A DNA stretch of 6,294 nucleotides from Anaerolinea sp. (GTDB lineage: Bacteria > Chloroflexota > Anaerolineae > JAAEKA01), in the NCBI GenBank assembly GCA_014879765.1, contig JACSRL010000252.1, positions 1 to 6,294 of the forward strand. The letters are read 5' to 3'. This document shows, piece after piece, positions 1 to 6,293 of this stretch. A model generated the notes under the pieces. It searched no databases, was not told where the DNA came from, and saw only the letters and a list, made by a program, of their open reading frames with translations. Every line of letters starts with the position of its first letter. Positions within the stretch are counted from its first letter, which is position 1. The position numbers and the translations under genes were made by a program.

Positions 1-1
1 G

Positions 2-3000
2 AGCTGCCAGTTGGAGGGCGGCCAGCCGCAATGCTCGGCCGGCGGGGTGCGGCTCTTTCGCAACGATCAGGGGGTGCTGAACGTCGGCGCGGTCTGGCAG
101 GGTCTGGCGGATGAGACCATCTCCAGCCTGGCCTGGGGCGACGTGGACGGCGACGGCTTTTTGGACCTGGCCGTGGGCGCGGGGGAGAGCTGCGGCCGCG
201 ATGAGCAGGGCAATCTGATCTGCCGCGATGGGGTGGCGGTCGTGCTGCCCAACGTCAGCCAGACGCTGACCAGCGCGACGGCTGCTGCGCCATCGCGCGG
301 CCTGTCGACCGAGGCCGCGTGGCGCGTGCCGGCGCCGCAGGACACCAGCGCGCTGGCCTGGGGCGACGTGGACAACGATGGCGACCTGGATCTGCTGGTG
401 GCCGACCGCCGCCAGCGGCTGCGTCTCTACGTCAATCAGGGCGGCGTGTTGGCGGCTCAGCCCGCGTGGGAGTCGGAACAGACGGCCGAGACGCGCAACC
501 TGGCCTGGGGCGACTACGACGGCGATGGCGACCTGGACCTGGCCGTTTCCAACCAGGACGAGGCGGTGCATCTTTACCGCAACCAGGGCGGGCAACTGAG
601 CGCCAGCGCGACCTGGACCGCGCGCGAGACCAACCGCAACGCCCGCCTGGCCTGGGGCGATGTGGACAACGACGGCGACCTGGACCTGGCGGTCAACGGC
701 GACCAGGCCGCCCGCCTTTATCTGAACGACCATGGCCTGTTGGACCCCAGCGCGGTCTGGACGGAGACCGAGCGCAGCGGCGGCGGGATGGCCTGGGGTG
801 ACGCGAACGGCGACGGCGCAGCCGACCTGCTGGCCGGCGGCGTGCTCTTTCACAATCTGCTGGGGGAGCGGCTGGCCGCGGTTGGCGCGCCCAGGCTGGC
901 GGCGCAGACGCCCGCCGGCAGTCTGGCCGGCGGGCCGCCGGCGCTGATCGGCCCGCAGACCGAGGTGTCGGTCACCTTCACCCTGAGCAACGGCGTGCCC
1001 GGTCGCCTGGCTGACGTGCGCGCTTTCTACTCGCTCAACGGCCCAGGCGCTTGGCGGCCAGCGACCCCCGCGGCCGGCGTCCAAAGCGCGGCGCTGTCCA
1101 GCGGCCAGCACGTGTTCGTCTGGGACACGGCGGCCGATGGGCTGATGGGACGCAGCGACAACGCGGTGCTGCGGTTGACCGCGGCGGCCCGGCCGCTGGT
1201 GCAGCCCAACATGGCCGCGGCGCGCGCCACCTTCGGCGCCAGCGGCGCGGCCACCGGGCCATTCCCTGTGCGCGGCGCCCAGGTGCGCGTTCTGGATCGG
1301 GCCAGCGGCCAGCCGGCGGCCGGCGCGCTGGTCTTCCGGCTGCCCGCAGGCCAGGTGGCCGGCGCGCAGCCGCTGGGCAGCGGGCGCGGCCCCTATCGCA
1401 CCGACGTCAACGGCTATTTGCAGGGCCGCGGCCAGATCAGCGCCGACGACACTCTGGTCGCGCTGCTGCCCATCACCCACACCCGCACGGTCACCACGGC
1501 CTATACGCTCTTCTACACCAGCGCCGAGCCCATCAGCACCACCCTCGACGCCTCGACGGCGGTCAGCGATACGCTGCTGAGGGAGCTGTTCGTCTCCCCG
1601 GACAACCCGCTGCTGCTCTTCGACCTGAACGTCTCACTGGAGTGGGACGCGACCGGCGATCCCGATTTCCTCGCGCAGTTGCAAGAGGCCTTCCAGCGCG
1701 CGTCGGAGGTGCTGTACGATCTGTCCAACGGCCAGATGGCGCTGGGTCGGGTGCGGGTTTTCCAGAACAAGGAGCAGTGGCTGACCTCGGACGTGCAGAT
1801 CTACGCCAGCAACCGGGTGCGGCCACGCGCCAGCATGGGCGGTATCGTGCAAAGAACGCTGGACGAGCGGGATCGTGACGGCGCTCTCATTGCGGGCGCC
1901 TACAATCCGGGCGCGATCCGCATCGGGCCGGTGTGGGACCCCTTTGGCCAGAGCCGGGCCGACCTGGGGCGCGACTGGTGGCGGGCCTTTGCCCATGAGC
2001 TGGGCCACCAACTGCTCTTCCTGCCTGACAACTACCTGGGCTATCGCACCGGCCCGGACGGCAGCATCGTCGACGTGATTAGCGTGGACTGCGCCGGCAG
2101 TGTGATGACCACGGCCTACGATGACGCCTACAGCGAATTCGACGATTTCAGCGCCCCGCGCTATTACCGCCAGGATGCTGACGGCCGGACGGTGGCGGCG
2201 TGGCCGGGTGAATGCCGCGACACCCTGGCCGCCCACACCACCAAATACTCCGACTGGGAGATGATCCAGCGCCACTATCCCATGGTGAACCGGCCGGGGG
2301 AGCAGGCCAATCCCGGCCCGGCCGCGCTGCCGCTGGCCGTCACCCAGGTGCAGTTCGTGCAGCCGGCCAGCGCCGGCACAGCCCTGCCGGCGCGCTTCTT
2401 CGATCTGCGCAATGCGGCCGACGGCGGCCGCATATCGGTGGCGCAGGGCCAGGCCTTCCTCTTCCAGACCCATGGCACCCCAGAGCTCAGTGACGACACG
2501 GTGGTTGCGCTGGGCGCCACGGGACGCAGCGACTCCATCAGGGTGCGCGGCGCGATGAACGGCGACCGCGTCTGCGTCTTCGACAACAGCGGGGACGCGG
2601 CGCTGATCGGCTGCGCCGAGGGCCTCTCCGCGCTCTCCACCTCGATCCCCATCGCGTCGGTCGATGGCTGGCAGCCCAACGTTCAGGTGCGACCGGTGGT
2701 GATCCCCGCGCTGGCGATCAGCGTGACCAACGCCGCGGGCTGGGCTGAGCCGCTGATCCAGGTGCTGGCGAGCAGCGGCCAAGTGTCGGCGACGGTCAAA
2801 CAGGCGCCGGAGCTGGGCCTGGCCACGGTGCGCTGGACGCCGGAGGAAGGCGGCGAGGGGTTCACGGTGGTGCTTTCGGGGACTAATACCCTGTCGACCA
2901 CCGGCCCCGCGCTGGATGCCTGGCTGTACAGCGGCGGGTCGGCGGCCATCGCGGTCAGCCAGCCGGCCGCGCCCGGCCAGCCCGCGGTGATCCAGATCGC

Positions 3001-5263
3001 CCGTCCGGGGCTGGCCATCACCGTGACGCAGCCCATCTCCGCCGATCAACGCCTGCTGGCGCAGGTTCTGCCCGGCTACCAGGTGGGCGCGCGGGCCTAC
3101 GCGCCGTCTGCCGTGGCCCTACCGGTGGCCGATGGCGCGGGGAAGCTATTCCATGCCCAGGTGGCGCTGGACTATCCGGCCTACACCGGCATCGTGCGCA
3201 CCTGGGTGGAGAGGGCCGCGGCCGGCGATGCTGCGGGAGAAACGGACGCGGCCTGGGTCAAAGAGCTGCGCGAGGCGGTGAGCCGGTTCTATCTCAAGGC
3301 CAGTCGCACGCCTGATGGCGCCTACCTCTGGGGTGATACGGCCGTCACGCTGACCCCCAGTTGGCCGCGCAAGCTGGCCCTGGTGCGGACGCTGGCCCGG
3401 CATCGCCAAAGCCAGCCCGACAACGGGGCGGTCGGGGCTTTCTCCCTGGATCAACTGGCCGCGCGGATCGATCCGCTGGGGCTGGGCACCGACGACCGCG
3501 CGCTGCTGGGCACCGATGACCGCGCGCTCTTGGGCACCGATGACCGCGCCCTGCTGGGGACGGATGACCGCGCGCTCTTGGGCACCGATGACCGCGCCCT
3601 GCTGGGGACGGACGACCGCGCGTTGCTGGGCACCGATGACCGCGCCTTGTTGGGTGTGGACTTCTGGGCGGGGCTGTGGACCGATGACCGCGCCCTGTTA
3701 GGGACGGATGACCGGGCGCTGCTGGGGACGGACGACCGGGCGTTGCTGGGCACTGACGACCGCGGCTTGCTCTGGACCGATGACCGGGCGCTGCTGGGCA
3801 CCGACGATCGGGCGCTGCTGGGCACCGATGACCGGGCGCTGTTGGGCGCCGATGACCGGGCGCTGTTGGGCACCGATGACCGCGCCCTGCTGGGAACCGA
3901 CGACCGCGCGCTGCTGGGAACCGACGACCGGGCGCTGCTGGGCAGTGACATACGCGGCCTCTACGCCAACAGCCGGGCGCTGGGCGCGCCCATGTCCTCC
4001 GAAGACGGCGGCGTGACCATCTTCAACCGCACCGCCGCGCTGACGGGCGACGCGGGCGTCCAGTCGCTGGAGGCGCTGCCCAAGCCGCCCGGCCTGCCGG
4101 CCTGGCTGAGCTCTGTGGGCCAGGCCTATCGCTTCGTGGCCTCCGACGACGCGCCGCGCAGCATCGAATTTGCCTACTACCAGCGCGAGGTTCCCGAGGG
4201 CTATGAGCACACGCTGACCATCTACTATTCCCCCGACGAGGGCGCCACCTGGACCCGCCTGCCCACGCAGCGCGACCCGGCCGAGAACCAGGCCACGGCC
4301 AAAGCCGACCGGTCGGGCCTCTACGTCCTGGCCGCGGGGGTGGAGATCCCCTTCTACACGGCTGGCTGGAATCTGTTCGCCTACCCCGTGCCCATGGACC
4401 TGCCCATCGAAGAGGCGCTGGCCTCGCTGGACGGCAGCCAGACCGGCCGCGGGGCCGGCTGCTGCTACACCACGGTCTACGGCTTTGACGCGGCCGAGCC
4501 GGGCGCGCCCTGGACGGTGTACGATCGCCGCCTGGGGCCAGAGCAGGCCTGGGCCAACGACCTGCACGAGCTGCGCTTCGGCCAGGGCTACTGGATCAAC
4601 GTCACCGAGCCGATCACGCTGGTGCTGAAGGTGGGGACGGCGGCGCCGCTGATCCAGGCGCCGGTCGCGCTGCTGGCCAACCCCGTCAGCCGCACGCCGC
4701 CAGCCGTCTACTTCGGCGAGATCCAGGGGGATGCAGGGGCAGCGCAGTCGCCGCCCCCGACGCTGACCGCCACGGTGGACGGCGCGGCCGGCTGCGGCGC
4801 GGCCACGGTGGTCTACGACGAAAACGGGCTGGGACGCTACATCATCAAGGTGGACGCGGCCGATGCAGGGCCGCTGGCCGGCTGCGGCGGGCCGGGCAAA
4901 CAGGTGACGCTGCGCCTGGGCGACCAGGTGATCGCCGAGCATCTGGCCTGGGACAACGCGCGTCAGGCTCCGCCGGCCGCGCTGCCGAGCGTGTCTGTTG
5001 CCTCCCCCGGCGAAGCGATCCGCGTGGGTGGGCAGGTGCAGGTGGTCTACGTCGGGGCCAACCTGCGCCGCTCGGCCGGCTATCTGGACAAGCCCGACGA
5101 CGACGTGGTGGCCGGCGTCCGGTCAGGCGACCGGGGGGAGGTCATCGCCGGCCCGATGGCGGCCGATGGGCTGCGCTGGTGGCAGGTGCGCTTTGAGTCG
5201 GCCACCGGCTGGATCGCCGAGAGCACCGGCGCCGGCACGCGCCTGCTGCGCGCCAGTCCATAG
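2..5263 (+). CDS. Giant secreted multidomain metalloprotease/adhesin-like protein (5' partial)
   Basis: The frame is open to the left edge (codons from base 2 read Ser-Cys-Gln before a TTG at 11), and the visible part begins inside a beta-propeller-like repeat. The true start and any signal peptide are therefore upstream. Residues here count from the TTG at 11. Visible modules are: five FG-GAP/VCBS-type repeats (41-276); an Ig-like beta region (about 295-395); a carboxypeptidase-regulatory-like module (about 417-490); a zinc-metalloprotease domain (about 535-758) with HELGH at 662-666; beta-rich modules (about 770-1070) including two similar stretches near 900 and 1000; a helical-looking linker (about 1080-1158); an octapeptide array (1159-1318); further beta domains (about 1330-1660), including a segment starting GWNLFAYPV; and an SH3b-like domain (about 1665-1745) ending a few residues before the TAG stop. 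FG-GAP repeats usually bind calcium and ligands outside the cell, and SH3b domains often bind cell wall. I infer an exported or surface-bound protease/adhesin. Substrate and exact family are unknown. Confidence 0.93.
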   Translation, partial: SCQLEGGQPQCSAGGVRLFRNDQGVLNVGAVWQGLADETISSLAWGDVDGDGFLDLAVGAGESCGRDEQGNLICRDGVAVVLPNVSQTLTSATAAAPSRGLSTEAAWRVPAPQDTSALAWGDVDNDGDLDLLVADRRQRLRLYVNQGGVLAAQPAWESEQTAETRNLAWGDYDGDGDLDLAVSNQDEAVHLYRNQGGQLSASATWTARETNRNARLAWGDVDNDGDLDLAVNGDQAARLYLNDHGLLDPSAVWTETERSGGGMAWGDANGDGAADLLAGGVLFHNLLGERLAAVGAPRLAAQTPAGSLAGGPPALIGPQTEVSVTFTLSNGVPGRLADVRAFYSLNGPGAWRPATPAAGVQSAALSSGQHVFVWDTAADGLMGRSDNAVLRLTAAARPLVQPNMAAARATFGASGAATGPFPVRGAQVRVLDRASGQPAAGALVFRLPAGQVAGAQPLGSGRGPYRTDVNGYLQGRGQISADDTLVALLPITHTRTVTTAYTLFYTSAEPISTTLDASTAVSDTLLRELFVSPDNPLLLFDLNVSLEWDATGDPDFLAQLQEAFQRASEVLYDLSNGQMALGRVRVFQNKEQWLTSDVQIYASNRVRPRASMGGIVQRTLDERDRDGALIAGAYNPGAIRIGPVWDPFGQSRADLGRDWWRAFAHELGHQLLFLPDNYLGYRTGPDGSIVDVISVDCAGSVMTTAYDDAYSEFDDFSAPRYYRQDADGRTVAAWPGECRDTLAAHTTKYSDWEMIQRHYPMVNRPGEQANPGPAALPLAVTQVQFVQPASAGTALPARFFDLRNAADGGRISVAQGQAFLFQTHGTPELSDDTVVALGATGRSDSIRVRGAMNGDRVCVFDNSGDAALIGCAEGLSALSTSIPIASVDGWQPNVQVRPVVIPALAISVTNAAGWAEPLIQVLASSGQVSATVKQAPELGLATVRWTPEEGGEGFTVVLSGTNTLSTTGPALDAWLYSGGSAAIAVSQPAAPGQPAVIQIARPGLAITVTQPISADQRLLAQVLPGYQVGARAYAPSAVALPVADGAGKLFHAQVALDYPAYTGIVRTWVERAAAGDAAGETDAAWVKELREAVSRFYLKASRTPDGAYLWGDTAVTLTPSWPRKLALVRTLARHRQSQPDNGAVGAFSLDQLAARIDPLGLGTDDRALLGTDDRALLGTDDRALLGTDDRALLGTDDRALLGTDDRALLGTDDRALLGVDFWAGLWTDDRALLGTDDRALLGTDDRALLGTDDRGLLWTDDRALLGTDDRALLGTDDRALLGADDRALLGTDDRALLGTDDRALLGTDDRALLGSDIRGLYANSRALGAPMSSEDGGVTIFNRTAALTGDAGVQSLEALPKPPGLPAWLSSVGQAYRFVASDDAPRSIEFAYYQREVPEGYEHTLTIYYSPDEGATWTRLPTQRDPAENQATAKADRSGLYVLAAGVEIPFYTAGWNLFAYPVPMDLPIEEALASLDGSQTGRGAGCCYTTVYGFDAAEPGAPWTVYDRRLGPEQAWANDLHELRFGQGYWINVTEPITLVLKVGTAAPLIQAPVALLANPVSRTPPAVYFGEIQGDAGAAQSPPPTLTATVDGAAGCGAATVVYDENGLGRYIIKVDAADAGPLAGCGGPGKQVTLRLGDQVIAEHLAWDNARQAPPAALPSVSVASPGEAIRVGGQVQVVYVGANLRRSAGYLDKPDDDVVAGVRSGDRGEVIAGPMAADGLRWWQVRFESATGWIAESTGAGTRLLRASP
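131..838 (+). repeat. Five FG-GAP/VCBS-type calcium-binding repeats within the large CDS
   Basis: Five copies of the signature AWGDxDxDGxxDLxxx lie at residues 41-56, 116-131, 165-180, 214-229 and 261-276. The D-x-D-x-D-G-x-x-D core is the calcium loop typical of FG-GAP/VCBS repeats. The last four are spaced 49, 49 and 47 residues apart. The first gap is 75 residues and contains an insertion with two cysteines (CGRDEQGNLIC), possibly a disulfide loop. Between cores, strands of the type RLYxNxGG recur. A matching strand (RLFRNDQG) at residues 14-21 implies at least one more repeat upstream. The last copy is degenerate, with Asn for the second Asp and Ala-Ala before Asp-Leu. The array probably forms part of an integrin-alpha-like beta-propeller. 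Confidence 0.9.
1613..2284 (+). other. CLCA-like zinc-metalloprotease domain in the large CDS
   Basis: The motif HELGHQLLFLPDNY lies at residues 662-675, with its first His codon at 1994. His662 and His666 are the expected zinc ligands and Glu663 the catalytic base. Asp673 sits at the twelfth position, matching the HExxHxxxGxxDE spacing of the metalloprotease domain of calcium-activated chloride channel regulator (CLCA) proteins. The Gly and final Glu of that motif are Phe670 and Asn674 here. Downstream, CAGSVM, a YSEFDDF segment and a TTKYSDWEMI segment recall, as I remember it, the Cys..SIM....SEFC....T.Q....WE.I order of bacterial CLCA-type protease domains. The preceding part, from about residue 535, has strand (FDLNVSLEW), helix (LQEAFQRASEVLYDLSNGQ) and strand, as at the start of such domains. 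Domain limits are approximate. Confidence 0.7.
3485..3964 (+). repeat. 24-bp tandem repeat encoding about 20 GTDDRALL octapeptides
   Basis: Twenty consecutive in-frame 24-bp units fill residues 1159-1318 without a gap. Fourteen units translate exactly to GTDDRALL. Variants are unit 8 (GVDFWAGL, 3653-3676), units 9 and 13 (WTDDRALL), unit 12 (GTDDRGLL), unit 16 (GADDRALL) and the degenerate last unit 20 (GSDIRGLY). DNA differences between units are largely synonymous (GGC/GGG/GGA, ACC/ACG/ACT, GAT/GAC, CGC/CGG, GCG/GCC, CTG/CTC/TTG/TTA), so the peptide is better conserved than the DNA. The array carries a net charge of about -19. It is not RTX (nonapeptide GGxGxDxUx) and not a pentapeptide repeat. 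I do not recognise a family. A short-turn solenoid, a calcium-responsive segment or an extended spacer are all possible. Confidence 0.95.
5005..5248 (+). other. C-terminal SH3b-like domain in the large CDS
   Basis: The last 85 or so residues contain the usual order of a bacterial SH3 domain: VYVGANLRRSAGYLD (resembling the LNVRSGPG strand), a GDRGEVIAGP strand with the diverging-turn Gly, GLRWWQVRF and GWIAES. The WWQVR....GWIAE ending is typical of SH3b/SH3_3 domains that follow extracellular enzymes and often bind cell-wall material. The domain sits at the extreme C-terminus, where it could anchor the protein to the cell surface. I see no LPXTG motif and no hydrophobic tail. Confidence 0.75.
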
Positions 5264-5271
5264 AATGACCA

Positions 5272-5371
5272 GCCGTCCACGAACCTTCGGCCACGAATGC
5301 ACGAATGCCACGCGCCGTAATTCGTGCATTCGTGGATGGCGCCTGTGGATTGCCCGGCTGCGGCACGATGG
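5272..5371 (+). repeat. Direct repeat copy 1 with perfect hairpin
   Basis: This 100-bp unit begins 9 bases after the stop codon of the large gene. It contains a perfect 16-bp inverted repeat, CCACGAATGCACGAAT (5291-5306) and ATTCGTGCATTCGTGG (5320-5335), around a 13-nt loop. Each arm contains the octamer CACGAATG: the left arm and first loop base hold it twice in tandem (5292-5299, 5300-5307). The unit ends with the shared tail TGTGGATTGCCCGGCT-CGGCACGATGG. No T-run follows the stem, so it is not a classic intrinsic terminator, although a symmetric hairpin between convergent genes could still protect or end both transcripts. Confidence 0.9.
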
Positions 5372-5381
5372 GGTTGGGGCG

Positions 5382-5496
5382 GCCGTCCACGAATGGGGCC
5401 ACGAATGCACGAATGCCACGCGCTGTAATTCGTGCATTCGTGGTGCGCCAGCATTCGTGGATGGCGTCTGTGGATTGCCCGGCTCCGGCACGATGG
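5382..5496 (+). repeat. Direct repeat copy 2 with nested hairpin
   Basis: This second copy of the preceding unit keeps the same 16-bp arms unchanged (5399-5414 and 5428-5443). The 13-nt loop (5415-5427) differs at one base. Compared with copy 1 it has 17 extra bases (5444-5460) that add another CATTCGTG. As a result an outer arm GCCGTCCACGAAT (5382-5394) can pair with ATTCGTGGATGGC (5453-5465) with a single G-T position, giving a two-tier palindrome. Only a few substitutions separate the two copies, which suggests recent duplication of a dispersed repeat of the REP/BIME or MITE kind. No open reading frame in it looks genuine. Confidence 0.9.
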
Positions 5497-5666
5497 TGAA
5501 GGGTGATCTGCCTGCTGCTCAAGTTGGGCCGCGGCAACAGTCTCTGTTTGTGCTCTCGGTTGCTGACCTGCTCCTGCACCTTCGGGGCAGGCCAAGGTTC
5601 TCCGGTTAGCGGGTTGGCGGGCAACCAAGCTCTTGATGAGACTTATCGATGCAAATTGTACCACTC
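5497..5666. other. Intergenic remainder with no recognised feature
   Basis: This stretch lies between the repeat cluster and the stop codon of the minus-strand small gene. A 5-bp stem GGTTG/CAACC (5612-5616, 5622-5626) with a 5-nt loop is present but has no T-run on either strand. I see no convincing promoter and no supported gene. Base composition begins to fall here, from about 5630 onward. Confidence 0.6.
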
Positions 5667-5912
5667 TCAGTCTGAGACTACTCTTCGGTGCCATTCAACG
5701 ATCGCCATAAAGACACTTGCAAGTACTAAGCTAAGAACAACCTCCAACGCTCCACTAAAATGCGTGGATATCCACCAAGCTGCTACGCCCAAAAAGGCTC
5801 CTATTGCCCATGTCAAAATGGTGGGTAGACCCTTGAAGTGTGACCATATCAGTGTGAGCGCCATGCATGCCATAACCCCAACGGTTGCTGACCACAGATA
5901 ATCTTGCAACAT
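5667..5912 (-). CDS. Small three-helix membrane protein (81 aa)
   Basis: I do not recognise the family. The 81-residue product has three hydrophobic segments, at about residues 5-23, 31-49 and 54-73. They are joined by short loops (SHFKGLP; THFSG), with a positively charged end (EWHRRVVSD). Export by the membrane insertion route is likely, as no cleavable signal is evident. The ATG at 5912-5910 is supported by a GAGGA Shine-Dalgarno with 8-nt spacing that overlaps the stop codon of the upstream gene. The two genes are 12 nt apart and probably one transcript. Codon use includes AT-ending codons and ATA, unlike the GC-rich large gene. Its place directly after a protein C-terminus would suit a membrane immunity protein for a toxin tail, but this is inference. 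The gene converges on the large gene across the repeat cluster. Confidence 0.7.
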   Translation of the reverse strand: MLQDYLWSATVGVMACMALTLIWSHFKGLPTILTWAIGAFLGVAAWWISTHFSGALEVVLSLVLASVFMAIVEWHRRVVSD

Positions 5913-5920
5913 AGGTATAA

Positions 5921-5925
5921 TCCTC
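5921..5925 (-). promoter_or_regulatory. Shine-Dalgarno overlapping upstream stop codon
   Basis: On the minus strand the sequence reads TAG-AGGA-TTATACCT-ATG. The last base of the upstream TAG stop is the first G of the GAGGA ribosome-binding site, 8 nt before the ATG at 5912. This arrangement usually couples translation of the second gene to the first, and it fixes the start of the 81-residue protein. Confidence 0.7.
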
Positions 5926-6293
5926 TATGGCCCGATTCGAGTCCGGTCGATGTACGGATTAATTTCCATCATTCCCGGCCATCCTGTCGAGTAGTTGTTC
6001 GGAGCTTGATAGGTAGCTATAACGCTTCCGATCGCGACGTTTAGTACTCCAACCATCAGACCGCCGCCAAATGAAAGACCGAGCGAAGTCTTGATGGCCG
6101 CAGGTACCACCAAGTTCGAAGCGACCCCCACGGATTCCGGCAAGTTCAGTGATTTTGCCATTACGGCGCTCACACTTGACCATTGCCAGTCACCAACTTG
6201 TTGGTTAACCATTTGGGCACCCAAGTATGTTGGCTGAATCCTGCCGTTGACACGTCTGGCGTAGTCAAACACCGGCGCAATCACCGTATTGGG
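5925..6293 (-). CDS. C-terminal part of an unidentified Gly-rich hydrophobic protein (5' partial)
   Basis: The frame runs open to the right edge of the window (codons Pro-Asn-Thr precede the GTG at 6284), so the gene probably continues outside. The GTG has no visible Shine-Dalgarno in the ten bases available, and I do not take it as a proven start. Counting from that GTG, the 119 residues show a polar first part (FDYARRVNGRIQPTYLGAQ) and a small-residue, Gly/Ala/Val-rich hydrophobic stretch at about 51-90 (including SFGGGLMVGVLNVAIGSVIA) that could span or insert into a membrane. The tail is polar and ends NPYIDRTRIGP. I recognise no family. It is followed after 12 nt by a three-helix membrane protein. 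A polymorphic or RHS-type toxin tail with its immunity gene is one reading. A short complete gene starting at the GTG, or the tail of an ordinary secreted or membrane protein, are alternatives. Confidence 0.6.
   Translation of the reverse strand, partial: PNTVIAPVFDYARRVNGRIQPTYLGAQMVNQQVGDWQWSSVSAVMAKSLNLPESVGVASNLVVPAAIKTSLGLSFGGGLMVGVLNVAIGSVIATYQAPNNYSTGWPGMMEINPYIDRTRIGP

Noticed and set aside
1634..3049. Long minus-strand open frame (471 codons) opposite the large gene
   Set aside because: It lies wholly inside a gene with clear domain signatures on the + strand. Its translation is Arg/Gly/Ala/His-rich without motifs, as expected for an antisense frame in high-GC DNA.
3485..3964. RTX calcium-binding nonapeptide repeats
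   Set aside because: The period is eight residues, not nine, and the GGxGxD core is absent. Only the Gly-x-Asp and Leu placement is reminiscent.
3451..4942. Minus-strand and alternate-frame open frames across the octapeptide array, including Ser-Val-Pro-Ser-Ser-Ala-Arg repeats
   Set aside because: A 24-bp repeat without stop codons in other frames automatically yields long repetitive shadow frames. Synonymous variation follows the + frame peptide, not these frames.
5272..5496. CRISPR array
   Set aside because: Only two copies exist, with long imperfect flanks and internal palindromes, and there are no regular unique spacers of constant length.
5665..5677. TCTCAG-T-CTGAGA palindrome at the end of the 81-residue gene as a terminator
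   Set aside because: The one-base centre cannot form a stable hairpin loop and no T-run follows in either direction.
5080..5694. Several minus-strand open frames through the palindromic repeats with recurring HECTN or CIRG strings
   Set aside because: The recurring strings are direct translations of the hairpin sequence. The frames overlap the coding end of the large gene and show no domain or start signal.
5503..5901. Plus-strand 132-codon open frame in the low-GC region
   Set aside because: It is antisense to the 81-residue membrane protein. Its product has mixed Cys/Ser/Thr content and no clear domain, whereas the minus-strand frame has a good ribosome site and coherent membrane helices.
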